This document shows, in pieces, positions 55,070-64,000 of a DNA stretch of 64,000 nt. Position 1 is the first letter of the stretch. Each line of letters starts with the position of its first letter. The stretch comes from Ichthyophis bannanicus (taxonomy: Eukaryota > Chordata > Amphibia > Gymnophiona > Ichthyophiidae). The stretch spans positions 60,486,955 through 60,550,954 of the forward strand of contig CM066032.1 of assembly GCA_033557465.1 (NCBI GenBank), read 5' to 3'. A model generated the notes under the pieces. It saw only the letters and a program-made list of their open reading frames with translations, searched no databases and had not been told where the DNA came from. The position numbers and the translations under genes were made by a program.

Positions 55070-55690
55070 CTGCACCCTTACTCTTCCTGTACACACACAA
55101 ACTGCAGGGTACTTTCATAACCAAGTGCATCCATGTATCGTACACAGATGCTTGTCCCTATGCAGGCTTCACGAATTTTCAAAATAAAAGAATACGTTAG
55201 TTCTGAAAATTGCTCCAGGGAGCTTATATGCTACATTTATACAGCATCTCCTCTTCAACATGCTCACGTTTTCTGGGTTAGTTTACACGCATATGGTCAA
55301 ATTTTCTTAAATCTCGGCGTAAATGCAGACCCCTTCCCAACCCCATCCCCAGGAATTTCATTTCAATTATTACTCATATGCCACACAATCAGTAACAATA
55401 CTGCGGGGCACATTAAAAACAAGTAAAATCGATCACATTTTACAGTACAATGATCCACAAACTAAATAAAGCCATTATATCAACAAAACCTCCCAGCCAT
55501 TCCTAGACTACCGTAACAACAGACATCCTTGCTCTCATCAAACCAGCCTATCGGTCTCCTCTCCTCAAGGCCCTCGTGCTTCCGCTCAGTTCATGTAAAT
55601 GTATGCGTGTAAGGCTGTGCTTTCACATGCATCTCGCACTCATGACTTTATAAACACATATTTCCCATGTATACAGCGCTCTTCCATGCA
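55070..55690. other. Intron, no recognisable feature
   Basis: Nothing supportable found. Confidence 0.4.
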
Positions 55691-55704
55691 CGCAAATTGT
55701 CCTC

Positions 55705-55800
55705 CATAGCAGTGCTTCTCAACCAGTGTGCTGGGGAGCACTAGCGTGCCTTGGGAAAGTCCTTGGTGTGCCTTGGTGGTGACCGTCACGGACATGGCAC
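55705..55800. mobile_element. hAT-like MITE end, truncated
   Basis: CAGTGCTTCTCAACCAGTGT then GTGCTGGGGAGCACTAGCGTGCC..., matching the CAGTGGTTCTCAACC-type end of hAT (Charlie-like) elements. No matching right end found. Confidence 0.5.
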
Positions 55801-56289
55801 AGAAAGGACTACTGATGTGCCCTGAAGAACAGCCCTCTTCTTTCCACCGCAGCCCTTCCCTGCCAGGCAATCTGTAGGAAGAGGAGGGGAGGGAGTGAGC
55901 TTGGAGCAGGGGGAGCTACTTTGCTGAGAGTATGCGTGTGAGCAGAGCGGACACTGCAAGCAAAGGACAGCACCTACACTTGAAATTTCTGTGTGGTTTA
56001 CAATACAACAAAACAAACATAAGAAGTAAAAGAAAACCAGAAAGAAAAAGGAAATGAAGACAAAGTTACAAATGACCATTTAGGAATAGAGCCTCAGAAA
56101 TAAAATACAGTCAAAAGTGAAACTCTGAAATGCAAAGCAGACCACAGTCGCCATGTTTCCTAGTTGCTCCAGCCCCTTTCGCTTATGTCCTGGAGTCAAA
56201 ATACAGAAGCTACGGATGAGTTACGGATGGCTACTGGGAAAGGGGCCAGAAAGTGAGAGATTGATGGAGAAGCAACCCGATCGGAGCAG

Positions 56290-58115
56290 ATCAGAGTTAA
56301 AGGGGCACTAAGAGGCAACAAGGCGATAGCGGAGAGACTGAATGAATTCTTTGCTTCGGTCTTTACTGAGGAAGATGTAGGGACTGAAGTGGTATGTAAA
56401 GATGCGGAAGAATTGAAGGAAATATCGATACATCGGGAAGACGTATTACAAATATTAGATAAACTGAAGAGTAACAAATCACCTGGGCCGGATGGTATAC
56501 ATCCAAGGGTGTTGAAAGAACTGAAATATGAGATTGCAGACCTGCTTTTAGTAATCTGTGAACTATCATTAAAATCATCTCTAATACCTGAAGACTGGAG
56601 GATCGCCAATGTAACACCAATTTTTAAAAAGGGTTCCAGGGGTGATCCGGGAAACTACAGACCGGTGAGCCTCACGTCAGTATGGGGAAAAATGCTAGAA
56701 ACCATCATAAAGCATAAAATTACTCAGCATGTAGATAGTCACAACCTAATGGGAGACAGCCAACATGGCTTTAGACAAGGAAGATCTTGTCTTACTAATC
56801 TGTTATGTTTTTTTGAAGGAGTGAATAAACAGGTGGACAAAGGTGAGTCGGTTGATATTGTGTATCTGGACTTTCAGAAAGCCTTTGACAAGGTCCCTCA
56901 TCAGAAGCTTTCGGCAAAACTAAAGAGTCATGGGATAGGAGGCAGTGTACTATTGTGGATCAGGAACTGGTTAAAAGATAGAAAGCAGAGGGTAGGGCTA
57001 AATGGCCAATTTTCCCAATGGAGAAAGGTGAATAGTGGTGTACCCCAGGGATCTGTGCTGGGTCTGCTGCTTTTTGACATATTCATAAATGACCTGGAAA
57101 GTGGGATAACGAGTGAGGTTATCAAATTTGCAGATGACACGAAACTATTTAAAGTTGTTAAAACCCAAGAGGATTGTGAAAAATTGCAAGAGTATCTTGA
57201 TAAATTGGAAGACTGGGCATCAAAATGGCAGATGAAATTTAATCTGGACAAGTGCAAGGTTATGCACCTAGGGAAGAACAACCCAAACTATGGTTACACG
57301 ATGCAAGGTTCCACATTAGGAACCACCACCCAGGAAAAAGATTTAGGTGTCATTGTGGATACCATGTTAAAACCCTCGACCCAGTGTGCAGCGGTGGCCA
57401 AGAGAGCAAATAGAATGCTAGGTATGATAAGGAAAGGAATGGAAAATAAAACAAAAGATATTATAATGCCTCTATATCGTTCCATGGTGAGACCGCACCT
57501 TGAATATTGTGTGCAATTCTGGTTGCCGTATCTTAAAAAGGATATAGCAATTTTAGAAAAGGTTCAGAGAAGAGCCACCAGAATGGTAAAGGGGATGGAA
57601 GGATACTCCTATGAAGAAAGGCTAAAAAGGTTAGGGCTCTTTAACCTGGAAAAGAGACGGCTGAAGGGAGATATGATAGAAGTCTATAAATTAATGAACG
57701 GAGTGGAACGGGTAAACATAGATCGATTGTTTACCTTATCAGAATATAGAAAGACTAGGGGACATGCAATGAAGCTACAGGGTAAACTATTTAAGACTAA
57801 TAAAAGAAAATATTTTTTCACTCAACGTGTAATCAAACTCTGGAATTTGTTACCGGAGGATGTAGTAAAGGCTGTTAGTGTAGCTGGGTTTAAAAAAGGT
57901 TTGGACAAGTTCCTGGAGGAAAGGTCCATAAACCATTATTAAGCAGTGACCGAAGATATCAATGCTTGACCCAGTACAAGCATTGTGGAACTTGTGTCTT
58001 TTGGGGAAACTGCTAGGTACGTATGACCTAGATTGGCCACTGTTGGAAACAGAATACTGGGCTTGATGGACCCTGGTCTGACCCAGTATGGCATATCTTA
58101 TGTTCTTATGTTCTT
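56290..58115 (+). mobile_element. 5'-truncated CR1 LINE, best preserved copy
   Basis: It starts abruptly near 56290 in the linker between endonuclease and RT, carries an open RT frame, and ends TGGGCTTGATGGACCCTGGT...TTATGTTCTTATGTTCTTA. The TTCTTATG octamer repeat is the typical type of CR1 terminus. Confidence 0.9.
56389..57942 (+). CDS. CR1 reverse transcriptase, open frame of 517 codons
   Basis: No stop from 56389 to 57942. RT motifs are in order: [98 protein letters not shown], catalytic KFADDTKLF, and the C-terminal thumb (MPLYRSMVRPHLEYCVQFWL, GFKKGLDKFLEERSINHY). The frame remains open upstream of the listed ATG, which is internal. Because the endonuclease is missing, the copy is not autonomous. 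The lack of stops indicates recent insertion. Confidence 0.9.
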   Translation: MVCKDAEELKEISIHREDVLQILDKLKSNKSPGPDGIHPRVLKELKYEIADLLLVICELSLKSSLIPEDWRIANVTPIFKKGSRGDPGNYRPVSLTSVWGKMLETIIKHKITQHVDSHNLMGDSQHGFRQGRSCLTNLLCFFEGVNKQVDKGESVDIVYLDFQKAFDKVPHQKLSAKLKSHGIGGSVLLWIRNWLKDRKQRVGLNGQFSQWRKVNSGVPQGSVLGLLLFDIFINDLESGITSEVIKFADDTKLFKVVKTQEDCEKLQEYLDKLEDWASKWQMKFNLDKCKVMHLGKNNPNYGYTMQGSTLGTTTQEKDLGVIVDTMLKPSTQCAAVAKRANRMLGMIRKGMENKTKDIIMPLYRSMVRPHLEYCVQFWLPYLKKDIAILEKVQRRATRMVKGMEGYSYEERLKRLGLFNLEKRRLKGDMIEVYKLMNGVERVNIDRLFTLSEYRKTRGHAMKLQGKLFKTNKRKYFFTQRVIKLWNLLPEDVVKAVSVAGFKKGLDKFLEERSINHY

Positions 58116-58174
58116 ATATGAAAAAACTGGCAAAACCGACATATGTTCTATGTAATGTAACTCATTCGAGATTG

Positions 58175-58465
58175 TTTGCTGTTATTTTATTTAATCGTTT
58201 TTATATACCGTCCCTTCCATCGATCAGGGGTGGTTTACATTGAACAAAACTCACAATTCAGATACAGAGAATATGTAAAGCTATAATACAATGAACTATT
58301 TACATATCAGTTAGATAACTAAACAGAGGTGTTGTGGGCGCTGAGTCTAAACTATTTACAGAATCTGATGACCGAAAGACAAGTTACAGGGGAAGTTCTG
58401 TTCTCTGTAAATCGTTTTTGGCCAAAGGTGGTATAGAAAACCTGTTAAATAAATATGTTGTTTTT
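58175..58465. mobile_element. Back-to-back L2-type tails
   Basis: On the minus strand an L2 tail (complement of TTTATATACCGTCCCTTCCATCG... at 58195-58240). It is followed on the plus strand by TGTAAATCGTTTTTGGCC...GGTGGTATAGAAAAC with AAATAAA (58405-58460). Confidence 0.55.
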
Positions 58466-58911
58466 GTAGGAAACACTTGGAAACAGTGGCTCACCTCATA
58501 GCTGGCTGTGAAGTTCTGATGGCAGAAAATTTCTATACAGAAAGGCACAACAAAGTAGCACACCTCCTCCACTGGAAACTCTGTAAACACTACAACAACA
58601 CTGGGCCTGAAAAGCACTGGGATCATGACTCTAAGAGAATTACAGAGAACAAAGAGATTATGATCACCAGGGGCATTCACATTCCGACGGATAAGAAACT
58701 GGATGCGAGGAAACCTGACATAGTGGTAAAGAAGAAAAATACCAGAATGGCTATAATAGAGGTGTCGGTTCCAAGTGATTATTCTGCAAATTGCACGGAG
58801 AGGGAGAAGATCCTGAAGTACCAAGAAAATGTGGCAGAAGGATACAGAAATATTTCCCATTGTACTGGGAGCCACAGGCCTGATAAAGAAGAATTTCCAA
58901 GCACATGTTGA
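58465..58911 (+). pseudogene. Restriction-like endonuclease domain of an R4/Dong/Rex6-type LINE
   Basis: An open stretch of about 144 codons: METVAHLIAGCEVLMAENFY, ERHNKVAHLLHWKLCKHYNN, HIPTDKKLDARKPDIVVKKK, MAIIEVSVPSDYSA, EKILKYQENVAEGYR. The RHNxVxxxIHW block and the RxPDIVV...IxEVxxP arrangement are those of the PD-(D/E)XK-type endonuclease at the C-terminus of R4/Dong/Rex6 LINEs. No RT is next to it. Only a 5'-truncated piece is present. Confidence 0.7.
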
Positions 58912-59069
58912 CAAACTACCCATACCTGTTACATCTTATGAACTCCAGAAGGAAGTTCTCTTAGACACAATGTAAGTACTATGCTGAGCATTAGCAGTAC
59001 ATTTGAGAGACTAAGATCATACTCCACATACCCTGGCTTAGAAGTGAGGTTCATGACTGTCATAGTATG

Positions 59070-59455
59070 CGCATAACTAATCCATTTGGAGAAACTGCCC
59101 CCAGAAAAATTTAAAAGCAACATCAAAAAATACTTTTCCACGGAAAGGGAGATGGATGCCTGGAATACTCTCCCACTGGAAAACGGTGACAAAATTCAAA
59201 AAGGCCTGGGATAAACACAGAGGATCCCTATATAGGAAGGGGAGCATTGCTGCTCAAAGCAAAACTTAAATGGCTTTCACACTTTAAAAAAGCATAGAGA
59301 GGGTAGGTGTGAGAGCGGCAGTTACAACCCAAAGTAAAAAGCACTGAGTGTGGGTAACCGGCACAGAGCAGCAGTTACAAACCTTAACACCTTGCTGGGC
59401 AAACTAGAGGAGCCATAGTGGTTTTTATCTGCCGACATCTGCTATGTTTATGTCA
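59070..59455 (+). mobile_element. CR1 3' end (second subfamily), degenerate
   Basis: KYFSTEREMDAWNTLPLENG-like reading near 59135-59190, AAGGCCTGGGATAAACACAG, and a 3' tip TTTTATCTGCCGACATCTGC then TATGTTTATG. Confidence 0.7.
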
Positions 59456-59474
59456 TATACCTATATAAATATAT

Positions 59475-59630
59475 ACAGCACATTTTTCCTAGCAAAGGTG
59501 CCAGTCCTCATATGCAGGGCTCTTTCATTAACACATGAGGATCATGAATCAGTTTTAAGAGGCAGCGAAAAAGGTGCTGGGACTCCGTACCACTGCGCAC
59601 CCCTCAAAAAAAGCCCTGGATATATATAAA
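59475..59630. repeat. Dispersed repeat, copy 1 (GGTGCCAGxxCTCATATGCAG)
   Basis: TTTTTCCTAGCAAAGGTGCC, CTCATATGCAGGGCTCTTTC, ATTAACACATGAG, then AAAAAGGTGCTGGGACTCCG and CCCCTCAAAAAAAGCC. The same order occurs at 62765-62910, and a shorter piece near 60740. Family unknown to me. Confidence 0.65.
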
Positions 59631-59713
59631 ATATACAGTCTGTTCATGCCCACTGTCAGCAACATGCTGCTGCCTCTCGGGACCCCACTGTTGTGCCCTG
59701 TGCTTTCACTCAC

Positions 59714-59829
59714 ATTCAGGTGCTCGGTGGTGGTTTCCTTCAGGTCCTCACAAGAGCTGTCCAGCCGCTCGTACACAATAGTGTCGGCACCCTTACAGAA
59801 GAGCACCAGCCGTCCCTGGGGACTCCGCA
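59714..59829 (-). CDS. ATP8B: ATP8B exon B: KGAD nucleotide-binding motif
   Basis: This 116-bp exon encodes RSPQGRLVLFCKGADTIVYE followed by a segment ending ETTTEHLN, with a TTTGCAG acceptor and a gtgagt donor. KGAD is the conserved Lys-containing motif that contacts ATP in the N domain of P-type ATPases. The first two bases complete the Val codon started in exon A, and the exon ends in phase 0 after Asn, so it joins the EFAGDGLRTL start of exon C exactly as in known ATP8B proteins. Confidence 0.92.
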
Positions 59830-60332
59830 CTGCAAAGGAGCACAAGAGAGTCAAAGTCACGCAGGTTCACAAACCACTAATGCAGAAGATCTAGAGACCC
59901 TCAACCATGTTCTCCTTCCCCTTTGCTGAACACCTCTGGAAGCTTTCAGGGAAAAGCACTGCAGAGGGCAAGACCAGCATGAAATCTGTAACTGGTCCTA
60001 ATCTGGGTAGCGCTGCTGTGAATGGCTGTGATAAAGCGCACCTCCGATACCCTGTGTACCGCCATTCTTTAGTCACTCGGAGACATGGCAGAGTTTGGGT
60101 GGTATGAGCTATGATCAGACAGGGGATTCTGTTCCAAGATCTTGGAGCACTTTCAAAGCGGTTACTGCTCGAAATCGGTACAGACGCCATTCAGGTTCTT
60201 CATCATATGAGTGTCAAGAAGTCTGACAAATGCTCAAAAACATCTCTAATCATCACAGCATGCACAAGTGATGTGAAACTGGTTTCATCTGTAGTGATTA
60301 CAGATAATTTAGAGCCACCCACAGTAAAACTG

Positions 60333-62090
60333 GTGCTCTGGATATAAGGTGAGCGATACTATTTCCTCTATATGATCTAGATACAAGGTATTACGCCTTG
60401 TGTGCTTTGCATACAGGATGGGTGTTAACCCCTGACCCCCTTCATACAGGCGCTCTGGATATAAGGTGAGCGATACTATTTCCTCTATATGATCTAGATA
60501 CAAGGTATTACGCCTTGTGTGCTTTGCATACAGGATGGGTGTTAAGCCCTGACCCCCTTCGTACAGGCGCTCTGGATATAAGGTGAGCATTATGCCGTCT
60601 CCTGTATGCTGTGAATATTTCTTGTGTCTTCCAAATACAAGCAAGTTTTACCCCGGGGTACTCTGGATAGAAGGTAAGCAGTACGCTCTGAATAAAGTTA
60701 ATCCTTCCATGTGGGCTTTGCATACAGGATGAGCAATGCGTTGTTCCAAGCAAAAAAGGTGCCGGCACTCATGTGTCCAGAGCTTACAGGAGAAGGGGCG
60801 AGTATTATTTCTCATGTGCTTGCATACCTGATAAGCTTAAATCGCGTGCCACCCCCCCCCCCCCTCGCCAAGAGTCCTCTGGATATAAAGTGAGTGTTAC
60901 TTACTCTACACACACATCCAGAGCACCTGTGGGGGGGGGGGGGGAGAAGGGGTATAATATTCATTCTGTATGCAAAGCACACAAAGCATAACATCTCGCA
61001 TCTAGCACATGCAGGAGAAGCCGATCCAGAACACCGAAGGGGAATTGTTACCTTGCATGCAAAGCAACCAGGAGGAGGAGTATTGCTCGTGCGATCTGGA
61101 TACAAGATGAGCCAAACCGCTGGGTGTTCTGGGCTGTTACCCCTTCTGTATTTTCCGGATAAAGAGTAAGCAACGCTCGTCTTAAAACCAGAGTACCCGG
61201 GGGTAGGGGGTTTTAAAACTCACCTTGTATTTAAAGCACACTAAGAATAATAAGGGTCGATGATCAAACTCTACAGCTGGTGTTTTTTTACGTACCAGCC
61301 GTGGCATTTAAAGTTAAGCCTGGATATTCCATGTCGGAGGATATGCGGCGTCTAGCGCTAAATATCCAGTGTCACCGCTCAGAGCACTGGTTATCCAGTT
61401 AGTGGTGATATTCAACTGCTAAATGGAGAGCAAGAAGCACAGAACATTAGGATGTCATTGATCTGTCCTAATTTGACACGGTTTGCCTGTCCGGTTAGTG
61501 GATAGATATCACCATTAACAGGCTAGTCACTGGGACCACAGCCATCTCTGCCCACAGACCACCCCGAAAATAACCCGACGTTTTCAGACACTCTGTAGGA
61601 GTATGTATCCCTACTAACCGGTTAATGTATGTATTACACTAATCCCCTGTTATACAGTAAACTGCAGACCCAGAGTAGGTGTCTAGGTATTGAATATCGA
61701 CCCCAATACTTGCTCTATATCTGGAGCATACAGGAGGAGGAGTAATACTCACCCTATATCCAGAATGCCCAGGGGTAAAAGCCTGTATCCAAAGCACACA
61801 GGGACTATTACCCTGGATATTTTGGGTATAACGTGGCTGTTACTCCTTTTCCTGAAATGCTCTAAATATAGGGTATCAACCCTTGTGTGCTTTGCATACA
61901 GGGAGAGTCTCATTTCCGGGGTGCCCTGGACACAGGGTGAACACTGCTCTTTGTCCTGTGTGCTCTGGACAGAGGGGGACTATTACTCCTGGTGATCTGG
62001 ATATCACTCACCTTGCCCCGTGTAATATAGATACAGAGTGAGTAGTATTCAATGCCCGATTACAGGTGTTTAGTCTTGCTTCTATACATA
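60333..62090. repeat. Degenerate repeat field with 117-bp tandem start
   Basis: Three starts of the phrase GCTCTGGATATAAGGTGAGC at 60333, 60450 and 60567 give an exact 117-bp period. Beyond this, looser units continue to about 62090 with recurrent words (GGATATAAAGTGAG, TTTGCATACAGGATGAG, GGATACAAGATGAG, AAAGCACAC), some in opposite orientation. Poly-C and poly-G runs occur at 60849-60862 and 60932-60944. Confidence 0.75.
61290..61690. repeat. Dispersed repeat with GATATTCA/GGTTAGTG words
   Basis: Words such as GGATATTCCATGTCGGAGGA, AGCGCTAAATATCCAGTG, TTAGTGGTGATATTCAACTG and CGGTTAGTGGATAGATATCA recall 45365-45640. Unclassified non-autonomous element. Confidence 0.35.
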
Positions 62091-62249
62091 TTTTGCATGG
62101 TGAGTAAGTATGACGCTTACTATATGTATTTATATCTCCAGCTGCCTTCTGTTGGATAATTTGAAGTGGGAACACAGCCCCCTGCATTTCCCCCAGGCAG
62201 CATGAACCCGACATGCATTCTGCAAGAGTCTATGACAAAGAAAACGTAC

Positions 62250-62438
62250 CAATTACAGACATCCTTTTGCGCACGTTGTTGAAGTCCAAGATGGCCAACA
62301 GCTCGTAGGTTTTCGTTTCTCCCATTTCTACCACAGTGATGGTCTCAGGGGTGCGGGACCGGAAGACAAAGCCGAAGTTTCTGGCTGCGGTGACCAGGGC
62401 GCCCTCGTCTGGAGACTGGGCCTGGTATACCAGCTCAC
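62250..62438 (-). CDS. ATP8B: ATP8B exon A: start of nucleotide-binding domain segment
   Basis: This 189-bp exon begins after a polypyrimidine-CTGCAG acceptor and ends at a gtacgt donor. It encodes [20 protein letters not shown], then [15 protein letters not shown], then a segment ending NNVRKRMSV. The SPDEGALV block is a P4-ATPase signature in the nucleotide-binding domain, and the RKRMSV block leads into the KGAD motif of the next exon. The exon starts two bases into a Gly codon and ends one base into a Val codon, which fits exon B. It is the most 5' exon visible. I saw no further exon up to 64000. Confidence 0.92.
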
Positions 62439-62764
62439 CTGCAGTGAGGGGAAAAAGGCAAATGTGAGCTGAGCAGTCGTGGCTGAGGATACGGACCTTT
62501 TTCAGGCAGGATAAAGGGAAGATGTGTCCTGGACCAGAGGTCAAAGAGAAGGGCAAAGCTATTAGAGACAAGTTCCAGGGCAGAAAGCTGTACCGCATGC
62601 ATATCCCTGTACTCCAGACAGTGAGAGGGAAGACCAAAAAATAATGAAACCCAAAGCCTGGCAATGAATAGAAATATTTACTGGGACACCATAAGGTTCT
62701 CTACGAACCAAACAGCTGCCGTCAGCCTGAGCATTCAGGTATTCATAGCTGCAGAATTTTATTA

Positions 62765-62910
62765 TATATTCACGGTGCACTTTTCCTAGGAAAAAGGGTG
62801 CCGGCACTCATATGCAGGGTTCTTTCATTAATACATGAGAATTTTAACAGTCATTGAACAAGGTACCGGCACTATGAATTACTGTATAACCCCTTAAAAA
62901 AAGCCATGAA
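62765..62910. repeat. Dispersed repeat, copy 2 (GGTGCCGGCACTCATATGCAG)
   Basis: Matches 59475-59630: TTTTCCTAGGAAAAAGGGTG, CCGGCACTCATATGCAGGGT, TCTTTCATTAATACATGAGA, then GGTACCGGCACTATGAATTA and CCCCTTAAAAAAAGCC. A poly-C run follows at 62918-62932. Confidence 0.65.
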
Positions 62911-63389
62911 AAAGTCCCCCCCCCCCCCCCCAGGAAGTCTTCTGGTCTCCTCAATATTATGTAGACACCGTTTCTCTGCAGTTTATGAGCAACCCTCATG
63001 TTTACGCAGCATCCCAGCTCATATTTCGAGAAGAAACAGCATTTTTCCAATTAGAAAACTATGCCCTGGGCCAAAGGGGGAAGAACTAAATGTGAATAAT
63101 GAGACAATGCAGTGGGAGAAAATGGAACAAAACTTATCTGAAATAGCAAATTCTACCAGCATTCATGAAAATAAGGACACCGCGTTCTACAGGATGAGTT
63201 TGATATCCTATAGTACTTCCAACATGTGCAATTTAGGCAATATAGGCTGACTTGTGGCAACAATCTGCAAAGGTCTAACCAGTCTGGTAATCGACGAGGC
63301 CTATAAGTAAACACGAAACTACTATTGACATTCCATGAGGTCAAGGTATGTTTTATTGAAATTGCCCATAACGCAGGGCCCTCTGCACA

Positions 63390-63770
63390 ATTATTATTAT
63401 TAATAAACATTTACAGAGCGCTACGCGGCATCCGCAATGCCGTACAAACACAGAAAGACAAGCCCCGCTCCTTAGAGCTTACAATCTACTAAAGACAAAC
63501 AGGACAAGGAAGAAAGAGGGTAGAGTAGGGAAGGGAGACATAACAACAAAGGAGACACAAGGAATGGAGATCAGGGACCAAGGGCAGCCTTGAAGAGACG
63601 AGCCTTTGGCAAAGATTTGAAGAGGGGAAGTGATGAAGCCTGACGAACAGCATCAGGAACAGAGCTCCATGCGGAAGGGGCCGCAAGGAGAAAGTACTGA
63701 AGAATATAACTCAGTTCTACATTTTCTGACAGTTTATAGACACAGAGATGCATCAGGTTAGAAGCTGTAA
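63390..63770 (-). mobile_element. L2 C-terminal and 3' end fragment
   Basis: The minus reading includes AAPSAWSSVPDAVRQASSLP and LFKSLPKARLFKAALGP, the usual L2 RT end. The 3' tail (TTTAGTAGATTGTAAGCTCT...GTAGCGCTCTGTAAATGTTT and (AAT)n) lies at 63392-63490. Confidence 0.75.
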
Positions 63771-64000
63771 ATGTTGCCTCCTACATGTGTTTGGTTATGG
63801 GATATACACAATATGGAAACGAGAACTGGGGGCCTTTCTATAGAGGCCAATATTGAAAAGCTTTCTCTGAGTAACAACTGGCTTTTAAATCCGTCCCTTT
63901 TAGTAATTCCCACGTTTGTTCACACAGCCAAAATTTCCCGAATAAAAAGGGAGAGAACTGGAGGTACGGCGAGGGAGAGGTAATATATTTTGCAGGGCAG
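63771..64000. other. Intron edge, no recognisable feature
   Basis: No upstream flippase exon is seen before the window ends. Confidence 0.4.

Larger units (their letters stand above)
3490..62438 (-). other. ATP8B: ATP8B-family phospholipid flippase gene, 12 internal exons
   Basis: Twelve exons on the minus strand, all with AG acceptors and GT donors and with matching phases, join into about 616 codons of a class 1 P4-ATPase. These enzymes flip phospholipids from the outer to the cytoplasmic leaflet, usually with a CDC50/TMEM30 partner. Visible landmarks in order are the KGAD nucleotide-binding motif, [16 protein letters not shown] of the hinge, the conserved GISGQEG, and transmembrane helices 5 to 10. 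The DKTGT and TGES exons lie beyond 62438 off the right edge, and the terminal cytoplasmic exon is not found left of 3490. The ATP8B subfamily is recognised from family knowledge. The paralog (1, 2, 4 or 5) cannot be settled here, and it does not look like ATP8B3. Confidence 0.93.

Noticed and set aside
60309..60644. In-frame 39-residue tandem peptide on the minus strand
   Set aside because: It comes from the 117-bp (39 x 3) tandem repeat; no splice sites or family similarity.

Overview
This window is vertebrate nuclear DNA. It holds the middle and C-terminal part of one host gene, an ATP8B-family (class 1 P4-ATPase) phospholipid flippase, on the minus strand. I find twelve internal coding exons with canonical splice sites and compatible phases. 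They run from 62438 (5' side, start of the nucleotide-binding domain part) down to 3490 (last transmembrane helix) and encode about 616 residues. The first exons (with the DKTGT phosphorylation site) lie beyond the right edge, and the final cytoplasmic-tail exon lies beyond the left edge. I do not see any other host gene.

The organism is probably an amphibian (caecilian-like) or another non-avian tetrapod with a repeat-rich genome. This is inferred from the repeat mix: DIRS retrotransposons, L1-like, CR1, several L2-type and RTE LINEs, tRNA-headed SINEs with L2-type tails, and Tc1/mariner and hAT-like MITEs. The species cannot be fixed from the sequence.

Layout: 1-2440 decayed L1-type ORF2 (+); 2800-3390 degenerate minisatellite; 3490-3620 last in-window exon; 4545-10935 a DIRS element (minus: gag, RT, linker, tyrosine recombinase) carrying a nested ORF1-only L1-like element (5969-7543), a SINE and a CR1 fragment; 10938-14715 an L2-type LINE with an uninterrupted 992-codon ORF; 15490-17000 a 130-bp tandem array and a perfect palindrome; 17230-22010 CR1 (+) interrupted by a TIR-like insertion; 22345-24340 L2 (-); 24565-24703 exon; 26958-27719 mariner MITE; 28599-29296 RTE insertion abutting the exon at 29300-29545; 29814-30314 MITE split by a SINE; 33465-34030 two exons; 34630-36300 GT-rich satellites; 37882-38065 exon; 39120-42365 CR1 with an esterase-type ORF1; 43873-47811 three exons; 48752-52020 L2 (-); 52951-53115 exon; 53325-55065 L2 (-); 56290-58115 CR1 with an intact RT ORF; 58465-58911 restriction-like endonuclease fragment; 59714-59829 and 62250-62438 exons, with a degenerate repeat field between them.

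The host exons form one transcription unit. Almost everything else is selfish DNA in its introns, much of it nested. The most notable points are the ORF1-only L1-like element with target-site duplication, a covarying 3' hairpin shared by L2 LINE and SINE tails, a twin-primed RTE insertion 13 nt inside a splice donor, an intact L2-type ORF with monomer-like 5' repeats, and a dispersed TIR-like family found inside both a CR1 and an L2.
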